A stretch of 64,000 nucleotides of DNA. It comes from Asanoa siamensis. Lineage in GTDB: Bacteria; Actinomycetota; Actinomycetes; Mycobacteriales; Micromonosporaceae. Where the stretch lies: contig NZ_BONE01000046.1 of NCBI RefSeq assembly GCF_016862555.1, forward strand, positions 1 to 64,000, written 5' to 3'. The notes beneath the pieces are model-generated. The model was not told the origin of the DNA. It did not search any database and saw only the letters and a list, made by a program, of their open reading frames with translations. Position numbers and translations under genes: made by a program. Shown one piece after another: positions 28,946-36,990 of the stretch; the first letter of the stretch is position 1; every line of letters starts with the position of its first letter.

Positions 28946-29536
28946 ATGGCGGAGAAGACAGCGCCTGACCTGACCGATGTTTCCCTGCCCGCCGACGTAG
29001 CGGAGCGGGTCCGCGCGCTGGCAAACGAGCTCCATGAGGTTCTGCACGAGCAGATGGTCGTCCCCGAACCCGGGAGCGAGGCGCGGTTGATCTGGATGGC
29101 CGCCAAGATGATCAACGCGGCGGCCGGTGGGTTCGAGACGGTGAAAGAGCCGTCGGGTCCGGCGACCAAGCATCTCGCTCAGTGGGCTGACGTCGCGGAT
29201 ATGGCTTCCGATATCGCGGACCAGGCGCTCACGATCGCAGGTGTGGCGACCACGGTTGACGCCGCGGATTCCTACATCACCTGGCTCGGCGGGCTCGCCC
29301 TCGAAGTGCCAACGGCCAGAGCCACGGCCTGGGCTGCCACCGTTCAGGTCATACCGACCAACGGCGACGAGGAGGTCCAGCCCGTGACGGTCCGCGTCGA
29401 AGACGGCGCGTCGTTGACGCTTGTAGGTCAGCCGCCCCGACGCCACGTCGACGCGACTGCATACCTGCGGGTGGCGCATCATCTCGACCGGCTCGGTGGC
29501 GCGATCGGCGACGCCGTCCTCGACCGCGGCCAATGA
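28946..29536 (+). CDS. hypothetical protein, paralogue of the gene at 40922
   Basis: This protein has about 196 residues. It shares its layout with the gene at 40922-41692: a helical N-terminus with an IWMAAKMINAAAG block (ALWFAAKLLAAAAG there), a DQALTIAG block (DKALTVAA there), a beta segment with VTVRVED (LTVTIRPD there), and a helix YLRVAHHLDRLGGAIGDAVL (LLRTAHHLHQLGSALGELVL there). The ATG at 28946 has GGGA upstream; earlier in-frame starts exist. Function is unknown. The gene ends in an ATGA overlap with the next. Confidence 0.65.
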   Translation: MAEKTAPDLTDVSLPADVAERVRALANELHEVLHEQMVVPEPGSEARLIWMAAKMINAAAGGFETVKEPSGPATKHLAQWADVADMASDIADQALTIAGVATTVDAADSYITWLGGLALEVPTARATAWAATVQVIPTNGDEEVQPVTVRVEDGASLTLVGQPPRRHVDATAYLRVAHHLDRLGGAIGDAVLDRGQ

Positions 29537-30129
29537 CCGCACAGGAACCGCCGTTGACGTGGTTGACCGCGTCGAGCATGGCTGATCTCGGGGAGCTGAC
29601 AGCGCGGTGGGTAATCGGCGAGCTCGAGGACACGCCTATCCACGGTGGCCCGCCCGACGACGAAACCAGGCCCCTAATTCCGCTGCTGGCGGCGGTCAAT
29701 CGGTCCGGCTTCGTTACCGACTTCTCTCAGCCCGGAAACGCGGCCTGGGAGCAGCGGGCGACGATCTGTGGCTACTGCGATGACGCGACGTGCGACGTGC
29801 TCGCCGCAGCGTTCGCCCCGACCGACGTGATCCTCCTTCACGAGCGCGGCGACAGCGGCATCCGGGTTCCGGTCACTCTCGACCAAGGCAAGCCGTTCAC
29901 CTGGGTCGGGGGAGCGCCGGCGCTTGACGTCTGGGTAAGCGAGACCACCGACGCCGCGGTGCGTGCACTCGAGGCCAGCTGGTACGTCACCATCGTCGAT
30001 CCAGTCTGGGGACGCGATGACCGGCTGTGGCCTCTGCTGGCCACCGCCCTCGGTCTCGCGTCGGTCTCGGGTTCGCCTGGACCGGCTATTGGCCCGACGG
30101 CGCCGGCTGCTGATCGTCGTACCGGATGA
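29533..30129 (+). CDS. hypothetical protein, DUF6919-like
   Basis: This 198-residue protein is translationally coupled (ATGA) to the gene before it. The pattern LTWLTASSMADLGELTARW, then PLLAAVNRSGFVTDFSQPG, resembles the actinobacterial DUF6919 family as I remember it. That family has no known function and is common in plasmid- and phage-like regions. The 3' end overlaps the 3' end of the convergent gene by 44 bases. Confidence 0.6.
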   Translation: MTAQEPPLTWLTASSMADLGELTARWVIGELEDTPIHGGPPDDETRPLIPLLAAVNRSGFVTDFSQPGNAAWEQRATICGYCDDATCDVLAAAFAPTDVILLHERGDSGIRVPVTLDQGKPFTWVGGAPALDVWVSETTDAAVRALEASWYVTIVDPVWGRDDRLWPLLATALGLASVSGSPGPAIGPTAPAADRRTG

Positions 30130-31027
30130 CGAGCGCGCGGCGGACGCCCGCGTCGATCATGGCCTTGGCGCGGTGTCGGCCATTGACGTAGCCGACCTCC
30201 GGGTTGGGTTCCATCGGCTCGATGAACAGGCTTTCCAGGGCTTCGGCCTTCCACCCGCTCAGGCCTTGCGCGGCGGCTTGCCCGAGGACGTAGGCGGCGA
30301 CATCGTCGACGTCGACGCCGTGGCGGTGCGCAGCGGCGACCATGGCGATCGCAGCTGCTGAGACCTCATGCCAGTCGCCGCCGTGGTACCAGCAGCACCC
30401 TCGACCGGCGCGGTGCGGCCTGAGCTGCCGACTCACCCGGGTTCTCAGCCCTAACCCAGTCCGCATGCACGGGCTGCTGTCATCGTCGAGGTCGGGCCGG
30501 GGGAGGAAGGCGACGATCGCGGTGGCGTAGCGCAACCGGGGCTCCGGATCGGGCGTACGGGGAACGAATCCCGCGCCGCGGTCGGCGTCGACGGGACCGC
30601 CCACCAATTCGGCGAGCTCGGCGCCGGTGAGTACAGCGTCCCAGTGTGGCGCACTGTCGACGCTGTACGGTCCGGTCACCGTGAAGGTGACGTGCTGAAA
30701 GGTGTCGTGGTCGTCGGGGGACAGCAGCTGATGCTGGATCCAGATCGGTGGTTCCGGCTCGTCGGCGCAATGGGTGCGCCAGACCTCCTCGACGTACCGC
30801 TCGGCCCGGTTGATCAGCGATGCGCCCTCACTCATCGTTTGCGTCGCGATCGCCACCGGGCGCTGACCGGCGGCGGCGAACATCTGCAGGCGGAACGTGG
30901 CGGGCGGATAGCCGTCGCGGTTGAAGGCGAACATGTGGTCGTCGACGACTCGGCGGCGGACGCCCGCCTGGTCGGTCAAGAGCTGCTGCACGGCCCGGGG
31001 CCGCTCACCCGCCTCACGCATCGCCAT
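30086..31027 (-). CDS. hypothetical protein with ParB-like motif
   Basis: This protein has about 313 residues from the ATG at 31027; a TTG at 31057 is also possible. Near the C-terminus VNGRHRAKAMIDAGVRRALV resembles the substrate-binding GxHR stretch of ParB/Srx-fold proteins, here after a long domain I do not recognise. It could be a DNA-binding or nucleotide-binding accessory protein. It is convergent with the DUF6919-like gene. Confidence 0.55.
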   Translation of the reverse strand: MAMREAGERPRAVQQLLTDQAGVRRRVVDDHMFAFNRDGYPPATFRLQMFAAAGQRPVAIATQTMSEGASLINRAERYVEEVWRTHCADEPEPPIWIQHQLLSPDDHDTFQHVTFTVTGPYSVDSAPHWDAVLTGAELAELVGGPVDADRGAGFVPRTPDPEPRLRYATAIVAFLPRPDLDDDSSPCMRTGLGLRTRVSRQLRPHRAGRGCCWYHGGDWHEVSAAAIAMVAAAHRHGVDVDDVAAYVLGQAAAQGLSGWKAEALESLFIEPMEPNPEVGYVNGRHRAKAMIDAGVRRALVIRYDDQQPAPSGQ

Positions 31028-31238
31028 GGGTGTGATGATGCCGCGTCGGTCTGACAACCTTGGGCGAGCCTCGCTGGTTCCGCCATCGATCCGTCCGAGC
31101 CTTTGCGGTTCTGTTCAACAAACGTGAAGACAGCGGGTCGTCATGGGGCCGGCGCGGTTGGCGTGCTGGGCCTTGCCCGTAGCCTCGGTGACGCTCCGCG
31201 ACGTTACCCTCGCCGGCGTCCGGATCGGCTCGATCGTC

Positions 31239-32564
31239 TCAGGATTTGTTCATCGCCGTAGTCAGCTCGCGGATCAGGCGGGGCGTAAGCGTGCTGCCAA
31301 CGCTGCGCGCGAACGTGGCCGTCGCAGCGGTAAGCCTGTCCAGTTCGGCGGAGCGGTCGGCCACAACGCCGAACACCGGGCCGCGGCTAAGCTGAAAGGT
31401 CAGCAGATAGCCATCGGCCAGGTCGACGACCACGCGGTTGAGGCCACCAAGCCCGTACGCGTTGGCTGTTCCCCCGGCGAGGCCGCTGAAGCCTCCCACG
31501 ATTGCTGCCAGCCGCTCGGCGCTGGCCCGCTCGGTGGTAGCCGACATCGCCATCAAGAGGCCGTCGTAGGACACCACAATGGCTTCCCGCACGCCTGCCG
31601 TGTGCGAGACGAAGGTGTCTAGCATCCAACAAAAAAGCGCCGCCTCGGAGCTACGCGTCCAAATGAGGTCCCGCGCGTCAGCGGCATTCCCACTGACGAC
31701 TGCACCTCGGGCGGGATCCAGACGGATCAACCCTTCGGCGGCGAGGTCTCGCAGTGCCTCGCGGACCGATGTGGTGCTCACCCGCATCCGCGCCGCGACG
31801 TCCGCCTCGATCAGGCGGGAGCCAGGGATAAGCCTCCCGACAAGAATGCTCTCGCGCAGCGAGTCGCGCACCCGCTGCCGCGAGGTGACTCGCTCGCCGG
31901 AGCCGAATGAACGCGGAGCTTGAACGGCTACGGCGACCCGGCGCAACGCCGCCGCGATGTCCATATCGCCTTCGGTGAGCACGTCTGATTTGGCCGGCTG
32001 CCAACCCCGTGCCCGATCGATGTGATCCTGGGGCGTCCTGGCCCGCAGTGCGCGCGCCCCCTGGGTGCGAAGAGACGAACGATCGAGCAGGCGCTCGAAC
32101 TGCTCGTCGGTAGCCGCCGTGGGGACGCTCGCGTTGCGCGGAACCGTCCCTGTCTGCTCGTCCGCCATCGACCCGTCGGGAATCGCCTGCGAATCTGCAG
32201 CTTCCGTCTGCAAGGAATACTCCAGGTCAGCGACGCCCGGGGTCCGCGGCGCCGCTTGGTCCCGGTGCAACATATCGAGGACCCGGCGAGCGAAGGTCGC
32301 CATGACGAAGCCGGCCGGGTGTTCCAGCTGGTTCCACCGCCGAAGAGCGTCGGCCATGGACGCTTCGGCCACATCGCGGGCCTCGTCCGCCGTCGCGCCC
32401 AGGGCAACCGCCCTCTCCAACAGGTTCCGGTAATTGGCCTCGAAAAACGTCTCGAAGGTGACCGCCGGCTCACCGACAACAGTGGTCTCCGCCGCGCCAT
32501 GGCCCGCGGCCTTCCCCGGCTCGCTCACCGACACCCGCTTGCCATCGGTGGGGCTGTCACTCAT
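31239..32564 (-). CDS. fusion regulator: ECF sigma region 2 + GntR helix-turn-helix + roadblock/LC7 domain
   Basis: This 441-residue protein joins three regulatory parts. Residues 36-103 are a sigma-70 region 2 (FETFFEANYRNLLERAVAL and DVAEASMADALRRW). Residues 228-290 are a GntR-type winged helix (SRLIEADVAARMRVS and TSVREALRDLAAEGLIRL). Residues 314-435 are a roadblock/LC7 domain (AGVREAIVVSYDGLLMAMS, GLNRVVVDLADGYLL) like the CvnB/MglB proteins that partner small GTPases. There is no sigma region 4, so it is not a normal sigma factor. The ATG at 32564 has GGAGGTGG upstream. It overlaps the sigma-like gene before it by 8 bases, suggesting the two proteins work together. I know of no described family with this combination. 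Confidence 0.85.
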   Translation of the reverse strand: MSDSPTDGKRVSVSEPGKAAGHGAAETTVVGEPAVTFETFFEANYRNLLERAVALGATADEARDVAEASMADALRRWNQLEHPAGFVMATFARRVLDMLHRDQAAPRTPGVADLEYSLQTEAADSQAIPDGSMADEQTGTVPRNASVPTAATDEQFERLLDRSSLRTQGARALRARTPQDHIDRARGWQPAKSDVLTEGDMDIAAALRRVAVAVQAPRSFGSGERVTSRQRVRDSLRESILVGRLIPGSRLIEADVAARMRVSTTSVREALRDLAAEGLIRLDPARGAVVSGNAADARDLIWTRSSEAALFCWMLDTFVSHTAGVREAIVVSYDGLLMAMSATTERASAERLAAIVGGFSGLAGGTANAYGLGGLNRVVVDLADGYLLTFQLSRGPVFGVVADRSAELDRLTAATATFARSVGSTLTPRLIRELTTAMNKS

Positions 32565-33417
32565 CGGGTCCACCTCCCTGCAGACGCCGCTTCTCTTTCG
32601 TACGCCATCGATGCAGCACACCCTCGATCGCCCTGACGCTGGTCTCGGCGAGCATCTCCTCAATCTCCGCCTGGGTGTAGCCGTCGATGGTCAGGGCGAT
32701 GATCGCCTGCGCCCTGGGATCGCATCGGTCGAGATCGTCGCGCACCCGCTGCCGGCCGACGACGATCGACGCCGGATCGCTGACCTTGTCCTCGCGTGGC
32801 GCGGTGACGGCGGGGTCACCGCGGTCTTGGCGGTGCCACCGCACACGTTGCGCCCGGCGGGCGCGGAACTCGTTGGGAAACACGTAGACGCAGGCGCCCA
32901 TGAAATAGGTCGACAGGCTCGCGCCGCCTTCCATCCGCCACCCACGCTCTTCGAGCGCCTGCTTTTGGAAGCGGGGCAGCGCTTTTGCGACCGTCATGAT
33001 GGAGAGTTCGTCGCGCAGGTCGGAGTCGCGGGTCAGCTCGTCGAGCTCGCCGTCGGTGGGATTGAGGGCGAAGCCACGGCCGGCCGTGAGGGTGAAGATG
33101 TAGCCCGAGTGCATCCACCCGCGCAGGACGGCCAGGGCGTAACCGGCCAGCTCGTTCGCGAAGCGGTCGTAGTGGGGACCGGTGAAGTTGCCGGCCGCGA
33201 GCAGGTCGACCAGCTGCTGGTCAGCGGATCGCCGCTCGAGGCTCTCCAACAAGCGCTGAGCGTCCTCGGCGAAACGTGCCGACATGTTGCCCAGCGCCTC
33301 AGCGCGAGGCACAGGCCGTCCGAGTTCGTAGCCGGCTGGACGGGAAGGTTGTATCGCAGCCGGGCGCGTCTCGTCGGCCGGCACCTCGCCCGCCGCGCCG
33401 CCCCTGCTCAACACCAC
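32557..33417 (-). CDS. sigma-70-like regulator with C-terminal region 4
   Basis: This protein has up to 286 residues from the GTG at 33417; an ATG at 33285 is an alternative. The C-terminus has a region 4 helix-turn-helix (DPRAQAIIALTIDGYTQAEI, then EEMLAETSVRAIEGVLHRWR). The middle (GASLSTYFMGACVYVFPNEF) matches the divergent region 2 of a large actinobacterial sigma-like family. It likely binds promoters or RNA polymerase. Its end overlaps the start of the sigma2-GntR-roadblock fusion. Confidence 0.75.
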   Translation of the reverse strand: MVLSRGGAAGEVPADETRPAAIQPSRPAGYELGRPVPRAEALGNMSARFAEDAQRLLESLERRSADQQLVDLLAAGNFTGPHYDRFANELAGYALAVLRGWMHSGYIFTLTAGRGFALNPTDGELDELTRDSDLRDELSIMTVAKALPRFQKQALEERGWRMEGGASLSTYFMGACVYVFPNEFRARRAQRVRWHRQDRGDPAVTAPREDKVSDPASIVVGRQRVRDDLDRCDPRAQAIIALTIDGYTQAEIEEMLAETSVRAIEGVLHRWRTKEKRRLQGGGPDE

Positions 33418-33697
33418 CCTCGCCCTTTCGGTCGTCGTCGCGTTTGAAGCCGACCCGGTGGTGCATGGGTCGGCTTCAGCGCCGGCCGCGCCTGATCACT
33501 CGGCAGGCTCCCGCTCAGTCGCGACCAACGCTGAAGACGACCCTTGTAAGTGGCCCCCGGCGAGGTACCCCACGGACTTTCCCAAGATTCTTTAGATGAG
33601 CTGCGTGCCTCGAACAGCGCTGGTGATCCGCGTGGGGTGAGCCGGTCTGCCCGACATATAGCCGGGCGGTCGACAACCACCAAGATCGGAGTTTCCA
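33418..33697. other. intergenic region between divergent genes
   Basis: This 280-base stretch between the divergent sigma-like gene and a small membrane protein gene should hold promoters for both. I see no gene and no clear palindrome. Confidence 0.5.
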
Positions 33698-33889
33698 GTG
33701 ACACCGACGCCCGCCGGGCCCCTGCTGACCGTCCGCGCCGCAGTCATTCTGCTGTTGGGATTGATCGTCGGCCTCATCGCCGGCGTGCTGTCCTACCTGA
33801 CCGACCATTCTCTACCCTCGGCGGCGCTCTGGGGCGGCGGGGCGGCGGGCGGCGCCGTGGCCCTCTTCCACGGCCTCATCGGCCGGTGA
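33698..33889 (+). CDS. small two-helix membrane protein
   Basis: This 63-residue protein is almost entirely two hydrophobic helices (about residues 12-33 and 40-60) with a short polar turn. The GTG start has GGAG eight bases upstream. It ends in a GTGA overlap with the truncated subtilase. It resembles the short membrane proteins common in actinobacterial mobile elements and may be one; no function is known. Confidence 0.6.
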   Translation: MTPTPAGPLLTVRAAVILLLGLIVGLIAGVLSYLTDHSLPSAALWGGGAAGGAVALFHGLIGR

Positions 33890-34212
33890 ACACCACCGGT
33901 GTTCACCGGATCAACCAAGGTGCGGGCGTGGTCGTCGCCGTGGTGGACACCGGCGTTAACGCGAACCACCGCGACCTGCGGGGTCAGGTGCTGACGGGCA
34001 AGGGTTTCGGCCCGGCCGCCAGCACGGACGGCCGCACGGACGTCGACGCGGCGAGAAGCCACGGCACGTCCATGGCCAGCATCATCGCGCGCAGAGGCGG
34101 CGGCCCCGACCACATGTTGGGCACCGCCCCGAAGGCCAAGATCCTGCCGGTCAACGCCGGCGCCGACAGCAACGGCGCAGGGTCTCGCGGTGGTGTGCAC
34201 GCCCACGGGTGA
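33886..34212 (+). pseudogene. truncated subtilase (mycosin-like), remnant of a duplication
   Basis: This is a 108-codon fragment matching residues about 49-145 of the full protease at 41800-42978: GVHRINQGAGVVVAVVDTGV, NANHRDLRGQVLTGKGFG, HGTSMASIIA and GPDHMLGTAPKAKILP. The Asp and His of the catalytic triad are kept. The signal peptide and the Ser half are gone, and the frame ends soon after the match. It cannot be an active protease. After the fragment another protein-like stretch (TDRNLLVRALGRVGF) reads in a different frame up to a stop near 34310, a second possible remnant. Confidence 0.8.
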
Positions 34213-34332
34213 TTACGGCACTGACCGCAACCTGTTGGTCCGTGCCCTGGGCCGGGTCGGGTTCCGAGCCAGCCCGGACGATCCCACCGGGCACACCATG
34301 CGGCGCTAGTGGGCAGCCAATCCGGAGGTTCA

Positions 34333-34499
34333 ATGAGCGACACTATCCGCGCCGCCGTCGACCCGGACCGTCCCCGGGCGCCTTCGCTAAGAAGAAGCCG
34401 AAATCGCAACGTCGACCAGCCGATTTCGGCCCGGTGCAGGTGTTTGTGTTACCGGGCTGGCCCAGTAGCAGTGGGACGCCGGCCGGGCGGCCGGGTTGA
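34333..34499 (+). pseudogene. small frameshifted ORF with strong ribosome site
   Basis: The ATG at 34333 has a perfect GGAGG at good spacing and begins MSDTIRAAVDPDRP. The natural continuation (GAFAKKKPKSQRRPADFG, then VFVLPGWPSSSG) is in another frame that stops at 34499. One extra C in the CCCC run near 34377 would join them into a 56-residue protein. Either the gene has decayed or the assembly has a one-base error here. Confidence 0.4.
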
Positions 34500-34933
34500 T
34501 CCCGGGCCCGGACGCTGCCAAGGGGCGCTGGTCGGTCGCGGTCGCGGATGCGGTGGCCGCGCGCCCGTGACGAGATCGTGGCCGTGGTGGGGGACCGAAG
34601 CGCCGATCGGCGGGCACAGGGCCGCCCATTCACGAGCAGCGAGGTGCCGCCGCCACCATTTGCGGGCGGCGACGCGGCGGATCCAGGCCCGGGGCTCGCG
34701 GATGGTCGCCCACTGCCGGTAAGCGTCGATCATTGACTCCTGGGCGACGTCGGCGGCGTCGGGCAGCCGCACGCCCTGCCAGATCAAGAACGCCACCAAC
34801 GTGGGCAGCTCGGTGCGGTAGAACGCGTCGAATCCCGCGCGTGGCGGCGGCGACGGTAGCAGCGGCGGGTCGCTGGTGGTGTCGGTGCGGCGGGCGGCCG
34901 GCTCCTCCGGGGGGGTTGGAGCAGGTCGGTCAC
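34449..34933 (-). pseudogene. ECF sigma factor region 2 gene, frameshifted
   Basis: The frame ending at 34449 encodes FDAFYRTELPTLVAFLIWQG, then DAADVAQESMIDAYRQWATI and REPRAWIRRVAARKWWRRH, a clear sigma-70 region 2. It has no start codon of its own. A GTG at 34933 overlaps the stop of the upstream membrane-protein gene (GTGA), but in a frame that differs by one base. The switch point is a run of seven C near 34909-34915 (G on the plus strand). Region 4 is absent. Decay or a homopolymer sequencing error are equally possible. Confidence 0.6.
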
Positions 34934-35154
34934 CGCGACCTCCGCCCGGTGCCGCCGTCGGTGATGGTGACCGGGGTGCCGTCGGGGTGGTGGTCGGTGA
35001 CCCGGGTACCGGCCGGCAGGGCGGCCGCGGCGCTTAGGTAGCGGCGGCGTTCCCGGTGCGGGGCGCCGCGGAACCACAGCCGCAGCCACAGCGCCACGAT
35101 CGGCAGCGTGACGCTGGCCACCGTCAGCGTCCACTCTGTCAGGTCGGTCGGCAT
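34930..35154 (-). CDS. small membrane protein
   Basis: This 74-residue protein has one transmembrane helix (about residues 8-26: LTVASVTLPIVALWLRLWF) followed by a basic stretch and a short beta-rich cytoplasmic tail. The ATG at 35154 has GGAG upstream. It ends in a GTGA overlap with the sigma-like gene, so it might be a membrane regulator of that sigma factor. That role is inferred from position only. Confidence 0.6.
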   Translation of the reverse strand: MPTDLTEWTLTVASVTLPIVALWLRLWFRGAPHRERRRYLSAAAALPAGTRVTDHHPDGTPVTITDGGTGRRSR

Positions 35155-35421
35155 CGGCGTCCTGACTCCACGATGGTGTCCGGTCACCGTGGTAGTGGGC
35201 CAGCGCCGCCCAGGTGTGCAACCGCCGGCTCAAGATTCTTCCGCCGGGGGAGTGGGCACAGCGGCCACCGCGCTCGAGCCTGACCCGCTCACCGAGCAGC
35301 CTCGCCCATTCGTGTTCGCCGGCGTCCAATCATCCACCTGGGACGACGCGAAAGTCCTACCCGGTCCGGCAGACCTCCGAGCCCGGCGGCGCTAATGTGA
35401 CCGCGGCAAAAGGGGGCACCC

Positions 35422-35607
35422 GTGACCGAAGAGATCCGCCGGGTCGAAGCCCGGGGCTACGAGCCCGACGAGCGCCGCAGCCGATGGGATACTGACCTCG
35501 ACACCTCAACGACCCCAAGCAGTCTCATCGACAACTGGTCAGGGACTGAGGTCGAGCCCGCCCAGACGCCCTCCGAGCCTGCCGAACAGCCCGGCTACGA
35601 CAGTTGA
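35422..35607 (+). CDS. small acidic hypothetical protein
   Basis: This 61-residue protein is hydrophilic and acidic, with no motif I recognise. The GTG start has AAAGGGGG upstream. Its stop overlaps the TTG start of the next gene, so the two are co-translated. The upstream 267 bases hold no convincing gene. Confidence 0.5.
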   Translation: MTEEIRRVEARGYEPDERRSRWDTDLDTSTTPSSLIDNWSGTEVEPAQTPSEPAEQPGYDS

Positions 35608-36092
35608 CCAACCCGACCGTCAAAGCGCTAGGCGAGAAGCAGTACCTCCAAGGCGTGCAAGCCGAGATCGCGAAGGTCAGCGCCTACTCTGCTCGGCAAA
35701 TCCGCCGCCACCGCTGGTCTGCCGTCGTGGTCGTGGTCGCCGGCGCGTCCGTGCCGGTGCTCGCCGCGTGGGACGTGATCCCCACGGTTGTCCTCGGAGC
35801 GCTTGGCGCGGTCGCTGCGGCCTCCGGCGGGATCACCCAAATCATGCAGTGGCAGTCGTCCGGCGTGACCGCGATGAAGGTGTCAAACGCCCTTGAGCGC
35901 GAGCTGAACCTGTTCCTGATGGTCGCCGGACCGTACGCGGCCAGCCGCACCTTCGAGATGTTCGTCGAGCGGATCGAGGCTATCCGGGACGTCGCCGATC
36001 AAGGCTTCCTGGAGACGTGGCAGCGGGGAACGGCTCCGGTCGAGGGAAGCCAGCCGGTCCAAGCGGCGGAATCTGGGCAAACGGCGACGTAA
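35604..36092 (+). CDS. DUF4231/SLATT-like two-helix membrane protein
   Basis: This 162-residue protein has an N-terminal amphipathic helix (ARQIRRHRW), then two transmembrane helices (about 38-55 and 59-78), then a helical region (MKVSNALERELNLFLMVAGP). This order matches DUF4231, a SLATT-type family predicted to be membrane effectors in nucleotide-signalling defence systems. No cyclase or NTPase partner is next to it, only the 61-residue gene. It starts at a TTG overlapping that gene. The defence role is an inference. Confidence 0.6.
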   Translation: MTNPTVKALGEKQYLQGVQAEIAKVSAYSARQIRRHRWSAVVVVVAGASVPVLAAWDVIPTVVLGALGAVAAASGGITQIMQWQSSGVTAMKVSNALERELNLFLMVAGPYAASRTFEMFVERIEAIRDVADQGFLETWQRGTAPVEGSQPVQAAESGQTAT

Positions 36093-36120
36093 TCGCTGCC
36101 GACGTGCCCATGATCGGGGC

Positions 36121-36357
36121 GTGCCCAAGGTCGACATCCCCTGCGTAGGCGGCCCGCTCAACGGTCGCCTGATGGAGGTCGACGTGGACGACGACGGCTA
36201 CCCACCAGCGATCGTGAGCGAGACCGACCTGTTCGTCGCGTACGGCGGCGAACTCTTGGACGCGGACACCTCAGGCCACTACGAGATCGAATCGGTAGGG
36301 CCGCCCGGGACGCGCCCGTGGCACTACATCTGGGTACCCCGCGGAGCCTTCAACTAG
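36121..36357 (+). CDS. small hypothetical protein
   Basis: This 78-residue protein is probably beta-rich (DIPCVGGPLNGRLMEVDVDD, ending HYIWVPRGAFN). It starts at GTG 36121 with a GGGG upstream. Small proteins of this layout, with a CVGGPLNG start, are common in actinobacterial genomes and phages; no function is known. Confidence 0.6.
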   Translation: MPKVDIPCVGGPLNGRLMEVDVDDDGYPPAIVSETDLFVAYGGELLDADTSGHYEIESVGPPGTRPWHYIWVPRGAFN

Positions 36358-36507
36358 GCGGACGAACCCGGGGCGCCGACGTCGTAACCCGGTGGGCCAC
36401 AGACGGGGCAGGGAGGCGCGGAAGTCTCGCCAAGGTCCCCAGCCTTCTGCCCTCAACGGAAGGGCCACCGGCGCGTCCATGGTCGCGGTGGACGGCCGAG
36501 TTGCCGG

Positions 36508-36885
36508 TTAAGAGCTGAAGACCGCCGCCGGGGGCCGACGAGAGGCTCGGGTGTTGTACTCGTCGACGACAGACCGGCGGATGCGGCCGCGGGCGGGCAG
36601 CGGCTTGCCCTCGCTCTCGGCCCAGGCCCGGATCGCCTTGTCTTGCGACTCGTGGGCGCCGTTGCCGGTGCGGGCCTTCGCAGCGCGGCGGGCCGCCGCG
36701 GGGCCACGAGGGGTGACCTTCCGGCCAGCTCGCATGTAGAGGTCGAGGATCCCGCGGAGCTTGTCGGCGTTCTCCTTGGACAGGTCGATCTCGTAGTGGG
36801 TTCCGTCGAGGCCGAACGCAACTGTCTCGTCGGCGTCGCCACCGGTCAGGTCGTCGAGGAGCTTGACCTCAGTCCTTTTTGCCAC
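36508..36885 (-). CDS. lsr2: Lsr2-family nucleoid-associated protein
   Basis: This 125-residue H-NS-like protein begins VAKRTEVKLLDDLTGGDADE, the conserved Lsr2 dimerisation strand and loop. It goes on with YEIDLSKENADKLRGILDLY and ends in the AT-hook-like DNA-binding helix with the RGR core (PARGRIRRSVVDEYN). It bridges AT-rich DNA and silences foreign genes. The GTG at 36885 fits the family's usual start; 34 upstream codons in frame do not. An extra Lsr2 in accessory DNA often silences that element. The AT-rich block at 53340-53400 is a likely target type. Confidence 0.93.
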   Translation of the reverse strand: MAKRTEVKLLDDLTGGDADETVAFGLDGTHYEIDLSKENADKLRGILDLYMRAGRKVTPRGPAAARRAAKARTGNGAHESQDKAIRAWAESEGKPLPARGRIRRSVVDEYNTRASRRPPAAVFSS

Positions 36886-36990
36886 CCGGGCCGCCCGTTC
36901 GCATGAGATGTGAGGTTTGCTCGCGACATTACAAGCGCATCCGGCGCAGGGACAGACCGAGATCACCATTGCCCGTACGCGCGGCACGGA

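Noticed and set aside
34784-35329. 181-residue minus-strand frame starting at TTG 35329
   Set aside because: Its first 50 residues look somewhat protein-like, but it overlaps the better-supported membrane protein and ends as the shifted frame of the sigma gene.
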